A DNA stretch of 64,000 nucleotides from Psoroptes ovis (Eukaryota > Arthropoda > Arachnida > Sarcoptiformes > Psoroptidae), in contig PQWQ01000009.1 in the NCBI GenBank assembly GCA_002943765.1, positions 434,001 to 498,000 on the forward strand, given 5' to 3'. The notes under the pieces were generated by a model. It had not been told where the DNA came from. It made no database searches and saw nothing but the letters and a program-made list of their open reading frames with translations. The translations under genes and the position numbers were made by a program. This document shows, one piece after another, positions 1 through 13,900 of the stretch. The first letter of the stretch is position 1. Every line of letters begins with the position of its first letter.

Positions 1-3000
1 TCCTTATTCTTTCGATTTGAATTTAAATGCTTTTTTTCTAAGGATTTTTATACTCAGAATTCTTTCAAATAATAAAAATAATACAAATGGTTTCGATAAC
101 GAATTATTTTCAGTGTTTTTTAATCCATTTAATTGATTGTGATCAAATGTGATCATTTCCATTTTGCACTTGTCTCCATTTTGGCTTTTATTTTACTTGA
201 AACCAATCTATTTTATTTTTCTTTCGAAAAATAAATATCACAGTCTATTCATTTATTTTGATTACAAAATTAAGACGTAATTTCAAGTCTGGTAAAACAC
301 TAGAAAAAAAAATTCACATGTAAATAACATTTAAATTCAATGAAAAAAAAAATAAACCCAAATAAATAATTATCCAAACGTATGTCCATTAATTATTATG
401 ATACATATAATACATTCAACTCATTCATTAAATGAATTAACGAATATTTTCATCGTTGTTAGCAATTCATTTGTCTGATGATGATAATAATGATAATTGA
501 TTTCCATTCTCTGATAATCAATTTAAAATTGAAAAATGGTGCAAAAGTAATAGAAATTAATCGTATGTCAGGAGAATTTTTTTTTTTTTTTTGAAAATGA
601 CTTTGAATTTTCTTATTTAAAATTTGAAAAAAAGGATTTCCATTTCGATTCAATTCAAAATCATTGACAGTGATGCCCGATTCATTTGCTCAATTGAAAC
701 AAACGAAATTTCCCCATAAAAAAAAAATCAAAATTAATTCTTTAAATTCTATGATTCACCGAATCTCATTTCTATTTCGGAGAAAGTAAAAATTCAATGT
801 TTTCAACCAAATCGAATCAGTATATAATTACTGATGAACGTACGATTCATTTTGCTTTGTAAAACTTGCATTCATTTCAATTCAATTCAAATTGAATTCA
901 TTTTTCAGTGTTCTCTCCGATACAAATAATCAGTAATGAGAATTTCTTCTTTCATTTTGTTTTATTTCCATTCGTTTATTTCAATTCAATTTTCGAAAAA
1001 TTTTTTCTTTGAATGAAAACTAATTCTTTTCTATTTCGAAATGATCAAATTGTAAATTTCTATTACATAGAGAACATAAAAAAATAGAATAAAATAATCA
1101 TTAAATTCACAAACCACAAAATATTCTATTTCAACCATCATCATTATATTATATTTTCAATTTATTCAATCTAATTCATTTCCATTCATTCATTCATTCA
1201 TTCATTCATCCAATGAAAAAAAATGTGTGTGTTCAATTCAAGCGTATAATACGCAATAATTTCAGGAAACGGAATCAAATTGATTTGATTACAATTGAAT
1301 TTAGCTTTTTTTTGGAAATTCAATTGAATCATTGTTCTTTTTTTGGTTCACAGTTTTCCCGTATTCATTTCTCATATTGACCATTTTGATAATGAAAAAA
1401 AAATAACAAAACAATCATTCACTGATTTATTGAACCTTGTTGTTGTCGTTGTTCACACTTATTCACACATTTATATGGACAAAATGTATGGTCGATTATC
1501 ATTATTCTATTATTCGTTCATACATTTGTTTTTATTCAATTTTCAATTCCGTTTTAAATTTTCATCGTCGTAAATGTCACCACCATTGAATCATTGAATA
1601 AAAGTTAAATTCATTCAGAGCCAAAAGAGACAGCAATGTTTACCATTATTTCGAATAAATCAATCGTTTATTTATTTTTTATTTTATTCACATTTTTTCA
1701 CTGCTCGTTTTGCTTTCCATTCATTCAACCATTCGCATGTTTTTCTCGCATTTCATTTCACATTTCATTTTGAGAATGTGAAATTCCATTGAATTTGAAT
1801 TGTGTGTAACAATAACAAAAATAGAAAAAGAGCAAATAAAATAAAATCAATTTAAAAATTTTTTCAGTTATTGAAATAAATAAATATAAATAATAACAAA
1901 CAAACAAAGAGGGTGAAGAGAATCGATATTTTCTCTCCAACATTTTAACGCCAGGAATTTTTTTTTTTTTCGTAAAATTTTTGTTTGTTTTTTTTTTGCA
2001 TACAAAAATCGATCATTTTGCCATTGAAAATTTATTCGATGCTGCTTGAATTTTCTTGGTGTGTGCAAAGACACACATTTTGCCAATCGCTGAATCTTTG
2101 TATATATTTCTTGTGTTTGTTTGTGTGTCGTATTTCTTCGTATTGATGCATTGTTTCTTTATTTTGGCGATGCCAAAGAAAAAATGAGTCAAAAGAATTG
2201 AATCGTACGAACAAACAAACAAACAAACGAACGAATACCAGATAAAATTTGTTTTGAATTTGTTTTCATTCTTATTTTCCTTCAATTTTTTTTTTTTTTT
2301 TTTTGTTCTTTAATAATCAATGATCAATTTGTTTCGTTTTTGTCTGATATTTTTCTCGCATTTACTCGCTCATTCAATGTTTGTTTGTTTCTTTGATTGA
2401 AACAATGCAAATTACAATTTTGAAATTTTTATTTATTCAACTACAAATTCAAATACACATACACAATCGATTCAAATTCAATTCGAAACATTTCGATCAT
2501 TATCATTCAAATTATTTGTCAAACAATTCATTTTCCTCCATATTTCCAATTCTTCCAAATTTTAATGATGACATTATTTTCAAAATTTCGAATTGAATTC
2601 TTCAATTGAATTCGACCAAATTATGAAACCAAAATTCTACTTTTTCCATCAAAATTAAAACAAAAGAATTTTTCAGTTTTTTCTCCATTAAAAAATATTT
2701 GAAATAGTTTCCCCGTCGGTTTTTTGGTTTTCCCTTTTTTCTGTTTCAATTATTATTATTGAAATGCCTTTAACCATGTGTAACATTGATGATAATGATA
2801 ATTATTATTTGAGTGTTTTTGAATTATCAAATAGAAAAAAGTAAAATTTTATGAAATATTTAAAAAACTCGAAATGATAATTTTATCATTATCTTTGGGG
2901 GGAGAATATGGAAGAGAAATATGAAAAAGTCAATTCCAATTTTCCTATTTCAAAGCAAAGAGAATGTTTAAATTTTGAATATTTAAATACATTCCGAAAT

Positions 3001-6000
3001 ACATGCATTGATCTATTGTAGAAAGCTCATATGTTCTCGTATCTAATTACAAAATTTGATTCAAATAATGTAATAAATGAACCCAAAATGTAACCCTTTT
3101 AACATTTCTCTTTGAATGAATTCTTAATGAAATTCAAATGATTAATTGTGTAATCATTGAATTTTTTCCGTGCATTTCCATGTACCTTTTCCCTTTTAAC
3201 ATTATCAGTGGTTTTCTTTTTTGTCGGTGAAAATTTTCTGCCGAATCGAGAGAGAAAAAAATCGTGTTTAATGAGAAACATATGCGTCAGCCATCATCAA
3301 CGATACCCGACTATCATATCATCGGATGTCTTTGACGGAAAACATGATACTTTTCGAGCTTATGATACGTTCATTATTATTATTATTCTCATTAAACATT
3401 GATAAAGTATAAGAAAAATTAAATAGAAATTTCGACCTTTGAAAAAAATGATATCAAGTAGAATTGCACTGAATAGAATGAAGCAACGAGTAGAATTAAG
3501 AAAAACATGTCGTCGCTCGTTAATATACATTAAGATTGAGCTTGTTGATGTTTCATTCGTATTCATTGTTGTTTTCGATGGTGGTGCTGGTGTTCTTCGA
3601 TTCGATTTACACCATTCGCAATGATATCATAACGTTTCATATCATTTTTATAAATGTCCAATTTACAACATTTTTAATTTATCATCATTATTTAACCGTT
3701 TTTTTTTCTTCTTTACTAATTTGTAGTCTCATAGACTTGAGTCATTTGTAAATTTTTTTTTCACATTAAAATGTTTGAAATGTTATGTGTGAAAAAAAAA
3801 AAAAAAATAGAGCCAAGTTCCGTTTCAAGTTTTTGATTTCACCCTATTTCACTCTCTCACTGCGTTTGACTTCAATTTCCGATTAGTTTTCTCGTTGTAA
3901 TAGTTTCTAGCTTCGCCAATACACAATCGTAGGGTCGACCATAATAATCATCAACGCAGTTCATAATGGTTTTTTTTTCACACACATTCAGTCTCAGTTT
4001 CAAAATTGAATCCGAAAAAAAAATGCGAAAAAACACTGACAGTTCCGTTTTAAAAATGATGATTGTGATTACGCTGTTGTTGTTGTTGTTACTGTTATTG
4101 TTGATGATGATGATTATGATTATCATCATTTAAAAATGGTTTTAAAAAAATGAAACTGAAATTAACTTGACTGTGTTTTTGTTGTTAAATGATTCAACTG
4201 AATCATATATGAATGTATTTGTGTGTATGTCTGTATATATTGATCATTAAAATTTTTGAAAAAAGAAAATTAACAAAATTTCATCCATTTTTCCATTTTC
4301 ATTCATTTATTTTTCGCTGTTAATTTCATTTTGATAAAATCAATGATAATAATAATAATAATAATGGTAATTATTATCATTATCATTATTATTATTTTCA
4401 TTTGTCAAATATTTTAAATAATGTCAAAGATGTAAAACTTTTAAAAATTTTTAACTGAAATGTAAAAAGTTCATTTTCATTCATTTTGCCCATATGTAAG
4501 GTCCATGGGTCTATTCTTGTGTTGGTGGCTGCAGAAAGACTCTGGCAGATTATTTACCCCACTATTTTCCTCGCTGCGATACTTTCATCGTGAATTATGT
4601 TTCCGAACATTGTGTTTCCTTATTTTCTCTTTTGAAAAATTGTACTTTTAGATAATTTACTTCAATTATTTCAAAGAATTTCAATGGAGAAGATGATACA
4701 ATTTGAAGTCAGAAATCAAAGAATTGAAGTCGTGAAAAAACTTTTCTGTAAAAAAAAGAATGAAAACTTCAATCCTCTTGTTGAAATACCGAAAAAAAAA
4801 CTTTTTCATTTAACAAACATATATTTGTGTATTCATGAATTGTGTAATATTATCTTGTTTTGATTTTTTGATTTCTCCGGTTTTTTTTTACTTATTCACT
4901 CACCATTAATATCGATTATTATCTTTTATTACTTTTTGATTTATAAAAAATTAACATTTTGAAACATCATCATGAACACTGATTTTATTGTATCATTTGA
5001 TTGATATGATCAAATTAAATCATTTCAAAGCAAATTATAAATTGATTACTGAGGTTTTTTTTTGTTTCAAATTCTTTCACATTAACAGATTCAGCATTTT
5101 ATTTATGACCATTTCGACCAAATTTCATTTAAAACCTTCTGCATATACATACGTGCATAGTTGATGAAAACTTTTTTGGTATTTTAATGTGTTGTTCAGT
5201 TTTATTCAATTTTTTACTTTGATTTATATTCGGTTGCTGCTGGTGATGATGATGATAATGATGACCATCATCATCATCATCATCATTGTTTAATGATGTC
5301 AGTATGGTATTTAGTCCGAATTTTTATTCCTAGTTGAATTGGATAGAATTGTACATTTTTACGCTTGAATTCATCATTTCATTCATTCATTCAATTATAT
5401 AAATTTTTGATTTTGATAACAATAAAATTTTTGACAAGTTGTGTTTTTATTATTTTCATTATTATTATTATTATTTTATATTTACAAAATGTATTTTCTA
5501 TCTCTTTCTCCCATAAGAAAATTGATTGAAGAAACAATTTATTTTCAATATTTTTTCTTTTCTTGTCTTAACATTAATTTTGGTTTTTGAAAAACAAACA
5601 AACAAACAAATCGACAAACATTTAATGTATTGTAAATTGAATAATTGGTAGTACCTTTGTGTGTGCAATAAACGGACAATAAAACACAAAGACAAAACAA
5701 ACAAAGTAAAGTAAAGCAAAAAAAAAAAAAAGTTACTCAATAAATTTGACATTTTGATTTGATTCAAAACATTAAAATTCTAATGACATTCTCATCGTTT
5801 TTTTTTTTACTCTAATTTCGTTGTTTCATGTTCAACCAATTGCTTCGAAAATTTCCAATTTGTTATTTGTTGTTGTTTGTTAAATTTTTAAATGCATTAA
5901 ATCCAAGTTATTTTTTTTTTTTTTTTTTCGCTGCCAATAAAAATTATATCTACTCACTTTAAAACACAACAAACATAAACAGATACAATTTATTATGTGT

Positions 6001-6881
6001 GCTGCTTGTTTATATTATTTGTATTGAAATGATTGTTGTTGTTTCATTTTTGCTGTTTTTTAAATGATTTCTCAATTGAATTCAATTTGAAATTGAAATT
6101 TTTTCATTTTTATTTTCCTTTCTTATTTTTCAACTAATAATAATTTTTCTATGAAATTCTATTGAATTGTTTACCAGATCCAGAAAATACAAATGTGAAA
6201 TTGCTTTGAAATACATTTATTTCATAATTTATTTGAAATAAATTACTTTTGAAAATGATTTTACTTTTGTTTTTTTTTTTCGTTACTTTTGATTTGAGAA
6301 AAATGCCATTTATTTTTTTTCCATTCGAAAATCATCTATTGTTTCATAGCGGTAAATTCAGAGTGAAAATTTGTCCAAATAAAAATTCTAAGCTCTTTCA
6401 CGGACACACAACATATTTTGATTTGAAATTTTTGAAAAATCAAATTTTCTACACAATTTGCCATTGAAAATTTTTGAAAAAAAAATTGCTTCAAACGATG
6501 ATCATCATCATTTGATCATTGCTGAATGTTTTCAATCATTTCGATTCACTGCCAAGGAAAAAAAATGAATGATTATTGAGCAAAATGTTGCGTGAATCGT
6601 TCCTCTATTCTATTGTTTCCGCATATTTTCCATAAATATTCTTGAGAAATAAATGAAACAAATTGATTCTATTTTTAAAAATTCTATTCTATTTTTGTAT
6701 GTTAACTTTGCTAAATTTTCTAATGTACGCGAATATATTATTATTGTGGTCAATCAATATTTTGCGTTTGTGATTGTTTTTTTTTCTCTGTATTGAATAA
6801 TAATAATAATAATAATTTGATTAGCATATAATTTATAAATTCAAAATCTGTGTGAGCGAGGAATAACAAAAAAATGAAATG

Positions 6882-6917
6882 ATTTCATTGATTTCATTGA
6901 TTTCATTGATTTCATTG
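6882..6917. repeat. 9-bp tandem repeat (ATTTCATTG x4)
   Basis: Four perfect copies of a 9-bp unit followed by partial copies. It lies in non-coding DNA upstream of the first recognised sidestep-like exon. Confidence 0.95.
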
Positions 6918-7682
6918 ATTGATCGATTTTGATTTTTTTGTTTTTTGTTTATTTCTATTATTTTGTTTAGTTTCAATATTTTTCATGTCCACTTTGCTAA
7001 TATAGAAAATGTTCATAGACATTTTTATTTGATGTTTCATATTTTTTTCTGTTGTTACTTCAATCATTTCCATCAAACTAAATCAATTAGGTTTTTCTTT
7101 AGTTTTTTTGCCGAAGCATCAAGGTCCCTGTGCCCTTTGAAAGGCTAATTCGCTTATTTTTTGTTTTGATTTTTTCTCAGCGCTTCGATACATTTGCGAA
7201 ATCCAAGTCAAAATAACTTCGTTTGATGATTGATCAATTTTTGGCAAGTTTTTTTTTTCAGTTGTAAAACTTTGATGTCTGACCAATCAAAATTCATTCA
7301 TATTATATTGTTCCTTATCTTACCATTGTTTATTTCGTCAATGGCAATCGATTTTTCTCCTTTCATTTTTTCTTTCGTTGATTTTATTTTAATCGTAATA
7401 AAACACAGAAATTGTTTTTGTTTATTTCATTTTCTGCTGTCGATTATCTTTTAATTCGTGATTTCACAAACACACAGCAACAACAACACAAGAATTTCAT
7501 GTGAAAAATTCAAAGAAATTCTACAAACAAAAACCACAACTACAAACAACAGCCAAAAATAATCGATAAGTTTCATGTTTTTCTGACTGAAATATTTTCT
7601 TTATGATTATGATTATTATTATTGTCTTGTTATTATCTTTGAGTCTATTTTATTTTGTATGCAAAAATTGTAAATTGTTTTT

Positions 7683-7711
7683 CATTACACATCATTTATT
7701 GATGTGTAATG
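7683..7711. repeat. Perfect 12-bp hairpin
   Basis: CATTACACATCA (7683-7694) and its exact complement (7700-7711) are separated by five bases. The stem is long for chance but short for a miRNA precursor. No following T tract suggests a polymerase III terminator role. Confidence 0.7.
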
Positions 7712-10266
7712 ACGATGATTTTCATAATAATAATAATAATAATTTTCTTAATTATTTTCAAGTATAAATACATAAAAGAATACATGTATGAAAATATCAG
7801 AAAAAAATTCATTGCCAATCAACAACAACAATCAAAGCAACAATCAAACTAATCGACAAATAATATTCGAGATGAACGTTGAATTTGTGTAAAAGAATAT
7901 TCTTATCAACTGATTTATAATTGAATGAATGAATAAATGAATGAATGAAACAATATTCAACTCATCTAATTGATTGCATAGATTTTCATTCATACAACAA
8001 TTAAAGTAAATAATATCAGAAATAGATGAAATATACAAAACTAAATAGAAAAATAATGTCAAATAATATTCTATCAGTGGCTTTTGAACATTTTGATTTT
8101 AAATGAATGGTGAATAATGTTCCTATTTTCATCCATTGTATAATCATTATTATTATTATTGATATTATTAATTCACTTTTATTGATGCTCCATTAACATT
8201 TGAAAGTTTTTTTATATGTTATATGCCACTGTTTTTCATTGATACAACACAAAAAAATCTTTAATTCAAGAATATGAATCAAGAGAATCGAGAATAAATG
8301 AATGAAAACAACAATAATAACACAATGGCACAATAGCATTAACATGAGATTCTTGTCTTTGTTTGTGTTGTTGTTGTTGTTGTTCGATATGTACATAGAT
8401 CCTTGTCTTTTCTTGTTTTTTCCATTTTTTTTTTGTTTCAGTTTTGATGTATAGCCTTGTCTCTATATTCTGTATGTGTATTCTTGCAATGATTCTTGTT
8501 TCAATGGGCCAATATACATGAATATCTCAAAAGAGAATATCTTTGATAAATATCAAAGAATTAATTAATGATATCAATATCAATATCATTGAATTGATTT
8601 AACTTTTTCATTTTTGTTGATTTTTGAAGGGGTAGAAAATAAAGAGAGTGAAAGTGAAAACACTGATGTATAATAGAAATTTTTGGCCAAGAATATCGAC
8701 ATTCATATATCGACACATATAAAAATGTGCATTGATTATGAATGGATGTGTTAAGACATGTTTTTACATAGAATAAGAAAATATTGCAATATTGCAAAGT
8801 TTGGAGCCGATGAAAATAATAAGAATTGAGAAAATTACAGACACATACATTAATTCAACACTGTTGTTGTTTGTGTTATTATTATTATTGAATAATAATA
8901 TCTGGGCACACGAACAAAAAACAAAAATGAAAAAAAAAATTATATTTTGCTGATTCAAAACAAAAATATTAAGTAAATTCTTTAAATAACAGAAATAATA
9001 ATAATAATGATAATCACAAAAGAAATCCAATTGAAATGCAATTTTTTTCCCTCGATATTTTCATCCACAAATATAAGATATTTGAAAATGTAATTATTAT
9101 TAGTGTTATTATATGCTTATATATAAACATTATACATTCAAATATTTTCTTATATGTTTTTCGGGGATTTCAGTTTCGTATATTTTTTTTCATAAATTTG
9201 ATCAATATGATCAATAGGATTCATTCGTTTGTTTTTGTTGCTTTCAATTTGATATTTTCGATAAAATAAAATATAAAATACAAGAATTAAACTTGAAAAG
9301 AAATTCTATTCTGTGAAGATATTAGCCTGTTTTTGGCCATAGAAAATTAATTAGTTTCATATATTTTTCAATATTTTCTTCAATATATTTATTATGTATA
9401 TGTGAATCAAATGAGAATGTTCATAAGAAAATGTCAAATTTATACATTCAAATTCTCAAAGCATATATGATTCTCCGGATGTATTATGAAATATTTTCTT
9501 CCCCTCTAATTCAATGGTTTTTCTTCCTACAAAATTTAATTCTGATTCTTGTATTATTTTAGAGGTTTTTCGGGGGTAGTATTATGTTTTATGTATGTTT
9601 CATATGTTTAAACACATAAATAATGAAAGAAAATGATGAAAATTAAATAAGAAATGAATGAATGAATGAATAAATTTCTATAAGAAAAAACAAAACCTAA
9701 TTCCATTATTTATTATATTCAAAAAAAAAAAAAAAATTTCTTTGGTAAATATATGGACATATTTTCCATATTATTTTCAGTATTATTTGTATTATTATTA
9801 TGCAAAGAAATAGATGTAAAATGAAATTATAGAAAAAAAAACAAATGATGAATAAAAATGAAATAAATATTTTGAATAAATAAATAAATCTTGGAATATT
9901 TTTTTTTCATTTCATTTTATTTTTCCGTATAATTGAAATTTTCACCGAAATCACATTCTCGTCGCGCGAATTTTCTTCCAATTGTGTTGGCAGCAGTATT
10001 ATTTATTCATTTTCAACTGGATGCGAATCATTTTTTTATTTTTACAAAAATATTAAATTTAAAACAAATTTGCATTAAATTTTTCCTTTATTTCAAAAAA
10101 TTTTCTTCTGAAAATTTATTGAGCTTAAATACGTTTTATGTAAATTTTCTCTCATATAAATATTCTTTTGTTTTTCGTTCATATTTTTTAATATAAACCA
10201 ATTTTCAAAATTTGACTTTGAAAATGATTTTCGTTTTTTATTCTTTTTCATTTTTTTTACAAAAAG

Positions 10267-10932
10267 GAATAATTGAAAGCAATCAATCATTAGTATTGCA
10301 ACGTGTACAACGTTGGCGTAATGGTACATATCAATGTAAATGTTCAAATCAACAAGGTACAATGATTAGTAATGCGATACAGTTGGAAATTAAATTTGCG
10401 CCTGTTTGTAAAATTCCATACACGTAAGTTTGTAGTTTTTTCTTTGATGAAATTATTTTTGAATTTAAATTCAAAAAAAAAAAAAAAAAAATTGCGAAAC
10501 ATTTTCACTCTCATTGAATTTGCATTGGTCCATGAAAAATACATGAAAAATTTTTTTTCTAAAATTTTTCTCTCCGGTTGGTGACTGCTGTCACCGACAA
10601 CAACAACAACAACAATAACAACCATCACCAATAATTTCAATCACGATAAGTAACTTATGATATGTTTGAATTTTATTTTATTTTTCTGAAATCTTTCAAA
10701 CATTTCTGAAACATGTCTTGACAATGCAATGCTTGCAGCAAGTATTCAGGCTTACAGCAGAGGGAAATGACCACCATTTTCTCAGTTTGTGTATTTTCTA
10801 GTTTTCGATACATCAAAAAATTCCTTGTTTGATTTTTGTTCGGGGATTGCCTTTTGCCAATATTCTTAAGCCGATTCCGAATTTTTTATTTTTAACCAAA
10901 ATTTCGCCATCAAAATGTTGTCGTATACACGC

Positions 10933-10978
<46 letters not shown>

Positions 10979-13900
10979 TAACGAACAAGCCAAATACTGT
11001 GCTTGTATTACTTGAAATTGTATTCCTGAATTACGAAATAAGAAATTCCCAAAAAAAATATCCTAAAATTCAAATCACATTTGATTGTAATTTGATGACA
11101 ATTTTTTTTCTTAGTTCCTTGTGTGGTATTATTATTATTATATGCCCAATTGTCGATTCTGTGATTTTTCTTCGCGAAATAAAAAGAAAATCACCGGGAA
11201 AATACATGGAAAATATGCAAAAACACCAGAAAAAAATAAAATCCATGAATCCATAGGAACATGTTTTTTTTTCTTTAAATATTCACCGCTAACGATTTAT
11301 TTGTGTTTATTTTTTATTATATTCCATGAAGAAGAATAAAGAATTTTCATGTATTTATTTATTTTTTTTTTTTCGGTGCAATAATAAGTGATGGAAATAA
11401 ATGCGAAGATTTTTAAGAAATCAACACTGAAAAAAAGTGTGATAATGACATAAATACAAGATTCATTTCTCACATTTTTATTTATTTATTCTACGAAGTG
11501 TTGAAAAATTAATTCATTTCATGTGCATATGCATTTATTTATTTGGTTTCATTGATATTTCATATTTATTTCAATTATTTTTCGCCATTTCTTTGATATT
11601 TACATTTGTCGTTATATGATGCTACTGCTGATGATATTATTATCAAAAATAAACCAAAAATGAATTTGTCAAAGAGATTTTTTTTCTCGTTCAATATTTC
11701 TATGAAGGAAAATTCGTGTGGTGCTGCTGCTGCTGCTGCTGCTGTTTCTGTTTGCTAGTTACATCAAATATTTATTTTTTACTTTGGTTTATTTTCATTT
11801 TCTAATATTTTATGCCGTAAATATCATCATATTCATTTCTCCCACACATTTCTCCTGATTGAGAATATGTACATTTAGGCAAAATATACCCAAAAAATCC
11901 ATATCAATATTATTATTGTATTTATTATTATTATTATTATTATAATTATTATTATCATCGTTATTAAAGTCTAAATATCAAAAAATAATAACAATATTCA
12001 TAATAATAATGACGTAAATAGAATTTCGGTTATTGATATTCATATGATATGAGAGAAAATTGATATTTATATGAATATCAATTTCATGGGAAAAAAAATA
12101 TGTAAATATTTCCATATTTAAATGTATATGCCCATAATATAATGATGATGATGATGATGATTAGGATAATGATTTCCGTTCATTTATTTATTTATTTATT
12201 TATTCAAATATTTATCATTATCGTTATTACTCATTATTATTATTGTTATTAGTTGTTGTTGTATATACATTGTTATATATTCAAAATATTCATTTTGTTT
12301 TTTTGTTTAATTTCTTTGGTCAGAATTTTTTTTTTCTTTCATCCTATTCGGTGATATTGACCGGAAACAAATTATGAATATGTTTTCCAGATAAATAATA
12401 GTGTTGTACGCATAATTTGAAATTGAAAGTTTCCATGAATCTCCATAAAAAAAAATCTTCATTTCTCCATTTTTTTTCTGAATGAAATGTTTACTTTGTG
12501 GCTTTACCACACTGTAGGCTTACTACTGCCTTAAAATACCTTGAAATATTGCATAAGAGCAGAAAAAAAGAACTGAAATGTATTCTCAAATACATAAATT
12601 GTATTACAACAACAACAAAAACCTCGAAGATAATCGAGAGAATATCTTTGAATATTGAAAAAATAAAAATAAATCTTTTGAGACAATTTTAGTTTTTTTT
12701 TCTTGTTTTAAATCAAATTCATATTGAAAATGATATGAAAATTTGGGAATTTCTATTTTTTAAAATGCAAAATGAAATTTTCATTTTAAAACATTTGTTG
12801 TTGTTCATCTTTTTCCATTTCATAGTCACATATTTCATATAGTCAAGGTGTTTTTTTAAAGTTTAAAATTTATATTTTCAACGATGATATTGATATAAAT
12901 AAATTTGATTTAAAATGAATCAAAGAAATGTGCATATTACTTTTAAATAAAATCAAAATTCTTCAATTTTCTTTTTTGTACTCTTGAATTCTTCACTTCA
13001 TAACAATTTTCATTGATACATTTGTACGGAAGCAAAATTTGATTTTAAAGAATTTTGTTTTTATCAAGTTTTTTTTTTTTTTGAAACCATTTTTTCTTCT
13101 TATTTTTATCATGTGAATATTATTATTACTTAAAACATCTCGGAATGAATAGAATAAAAAGAAAAAATTGAAAAGTTTTAAAATGTTTTTCCCTATTTTT
13201 CATATATCAAAATTAAATGAATTTTTGTTTCCCTTTTTCGTCATACATTCATTCATAGTTGATTCATATGATTGAAATTGAAACAAAAATTTTCTATTTT
13301 CTGTTTCAAATAATGACAAATCAAAATCTTTGACAAAAATCATGACTGAAAAACATTCATTGATTTTCAAATAGAATTTTTATATTTTTTCCAAACTCTT
13401 TGAAAATGATAAACACGTTTTGTCGGTCAAATTTTATATTTTTATTTTTAAATTCTTCTCTTTCATTATTTTGCTGATGGTTTTAATTTTTATTTTCAAA
13501 TTTTTTTTCCTTTGGACAAAGAAGAATTAATGAAAACATCTCCGACAAATACACAAACGAATCCATGAAGCCTTGTTGTGTTGTTGTTGTTGTAGACTTA
13601 ATAATAGACATTATCCTGAAGAAATAATAATAATTATTCTTCATGAATCGTGAAACATACACACACACACTATAAAAACTATTATCGAAAATAAATAAAT
13701 AAATAAATTTTTTCTTCTTTGAACTGAAATTGCCAAAAAAAAAAAAAAAAATGAAAATAAAACAAATACAATGTGTAATTGGTAGCTCATTAATCATCAT
13801 TCATTAGGCGAAACTTTTTCTCATCTTCTTCGTCTTCATTTTCTTCTTCAAACAATTCATTTCTCTGTGTGTGCTTAGTTTGGCTTATAATGTTGCATCA

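Larger units (their letters stand above)
1..10266. other. Non-coding AT-rich DNA, probably intron or 5' flank of the sidestep-like gene
   Basis: No exon or RNA gene could be supported here. The open frames present are short, rich in Phe/Ile/Lys/Asn, and cross poly-T or microsatellite runs, as expected by chance at this base composition. The stretch holds ATTC repeats (about 1183-1209), a 9-bp tandem repeat at 6882-6917 (four copies of ATTTCATTG), several ATC/AAT runs and a perfect 12-bp hairpin at 7683-7711. A less AT-rich patch lies at about 4500-4620. The first recognised exon begins at 10267 in phase 1, so earlier exons must exist. This region is most simply one or more large upstream introns of that gene; that is inference. 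Confidence 0.55.

Noticed and set aside
9933..10196. Open frame with a locally GC-richer start, considered as a signal-peptide or Ig exon
   Set aside because: No Ig Cys/Trp pattern, no splice sites in a phase fitting the next exon, and it decays into Phe/Asn/Lys-rich sequence.
10915..11256. 113-codon open frame on the plus strand
   Set aside because: It runs through the AC microsatellite (Thr-His repeat) and intronic AT-rich DNA; no family resemblance.
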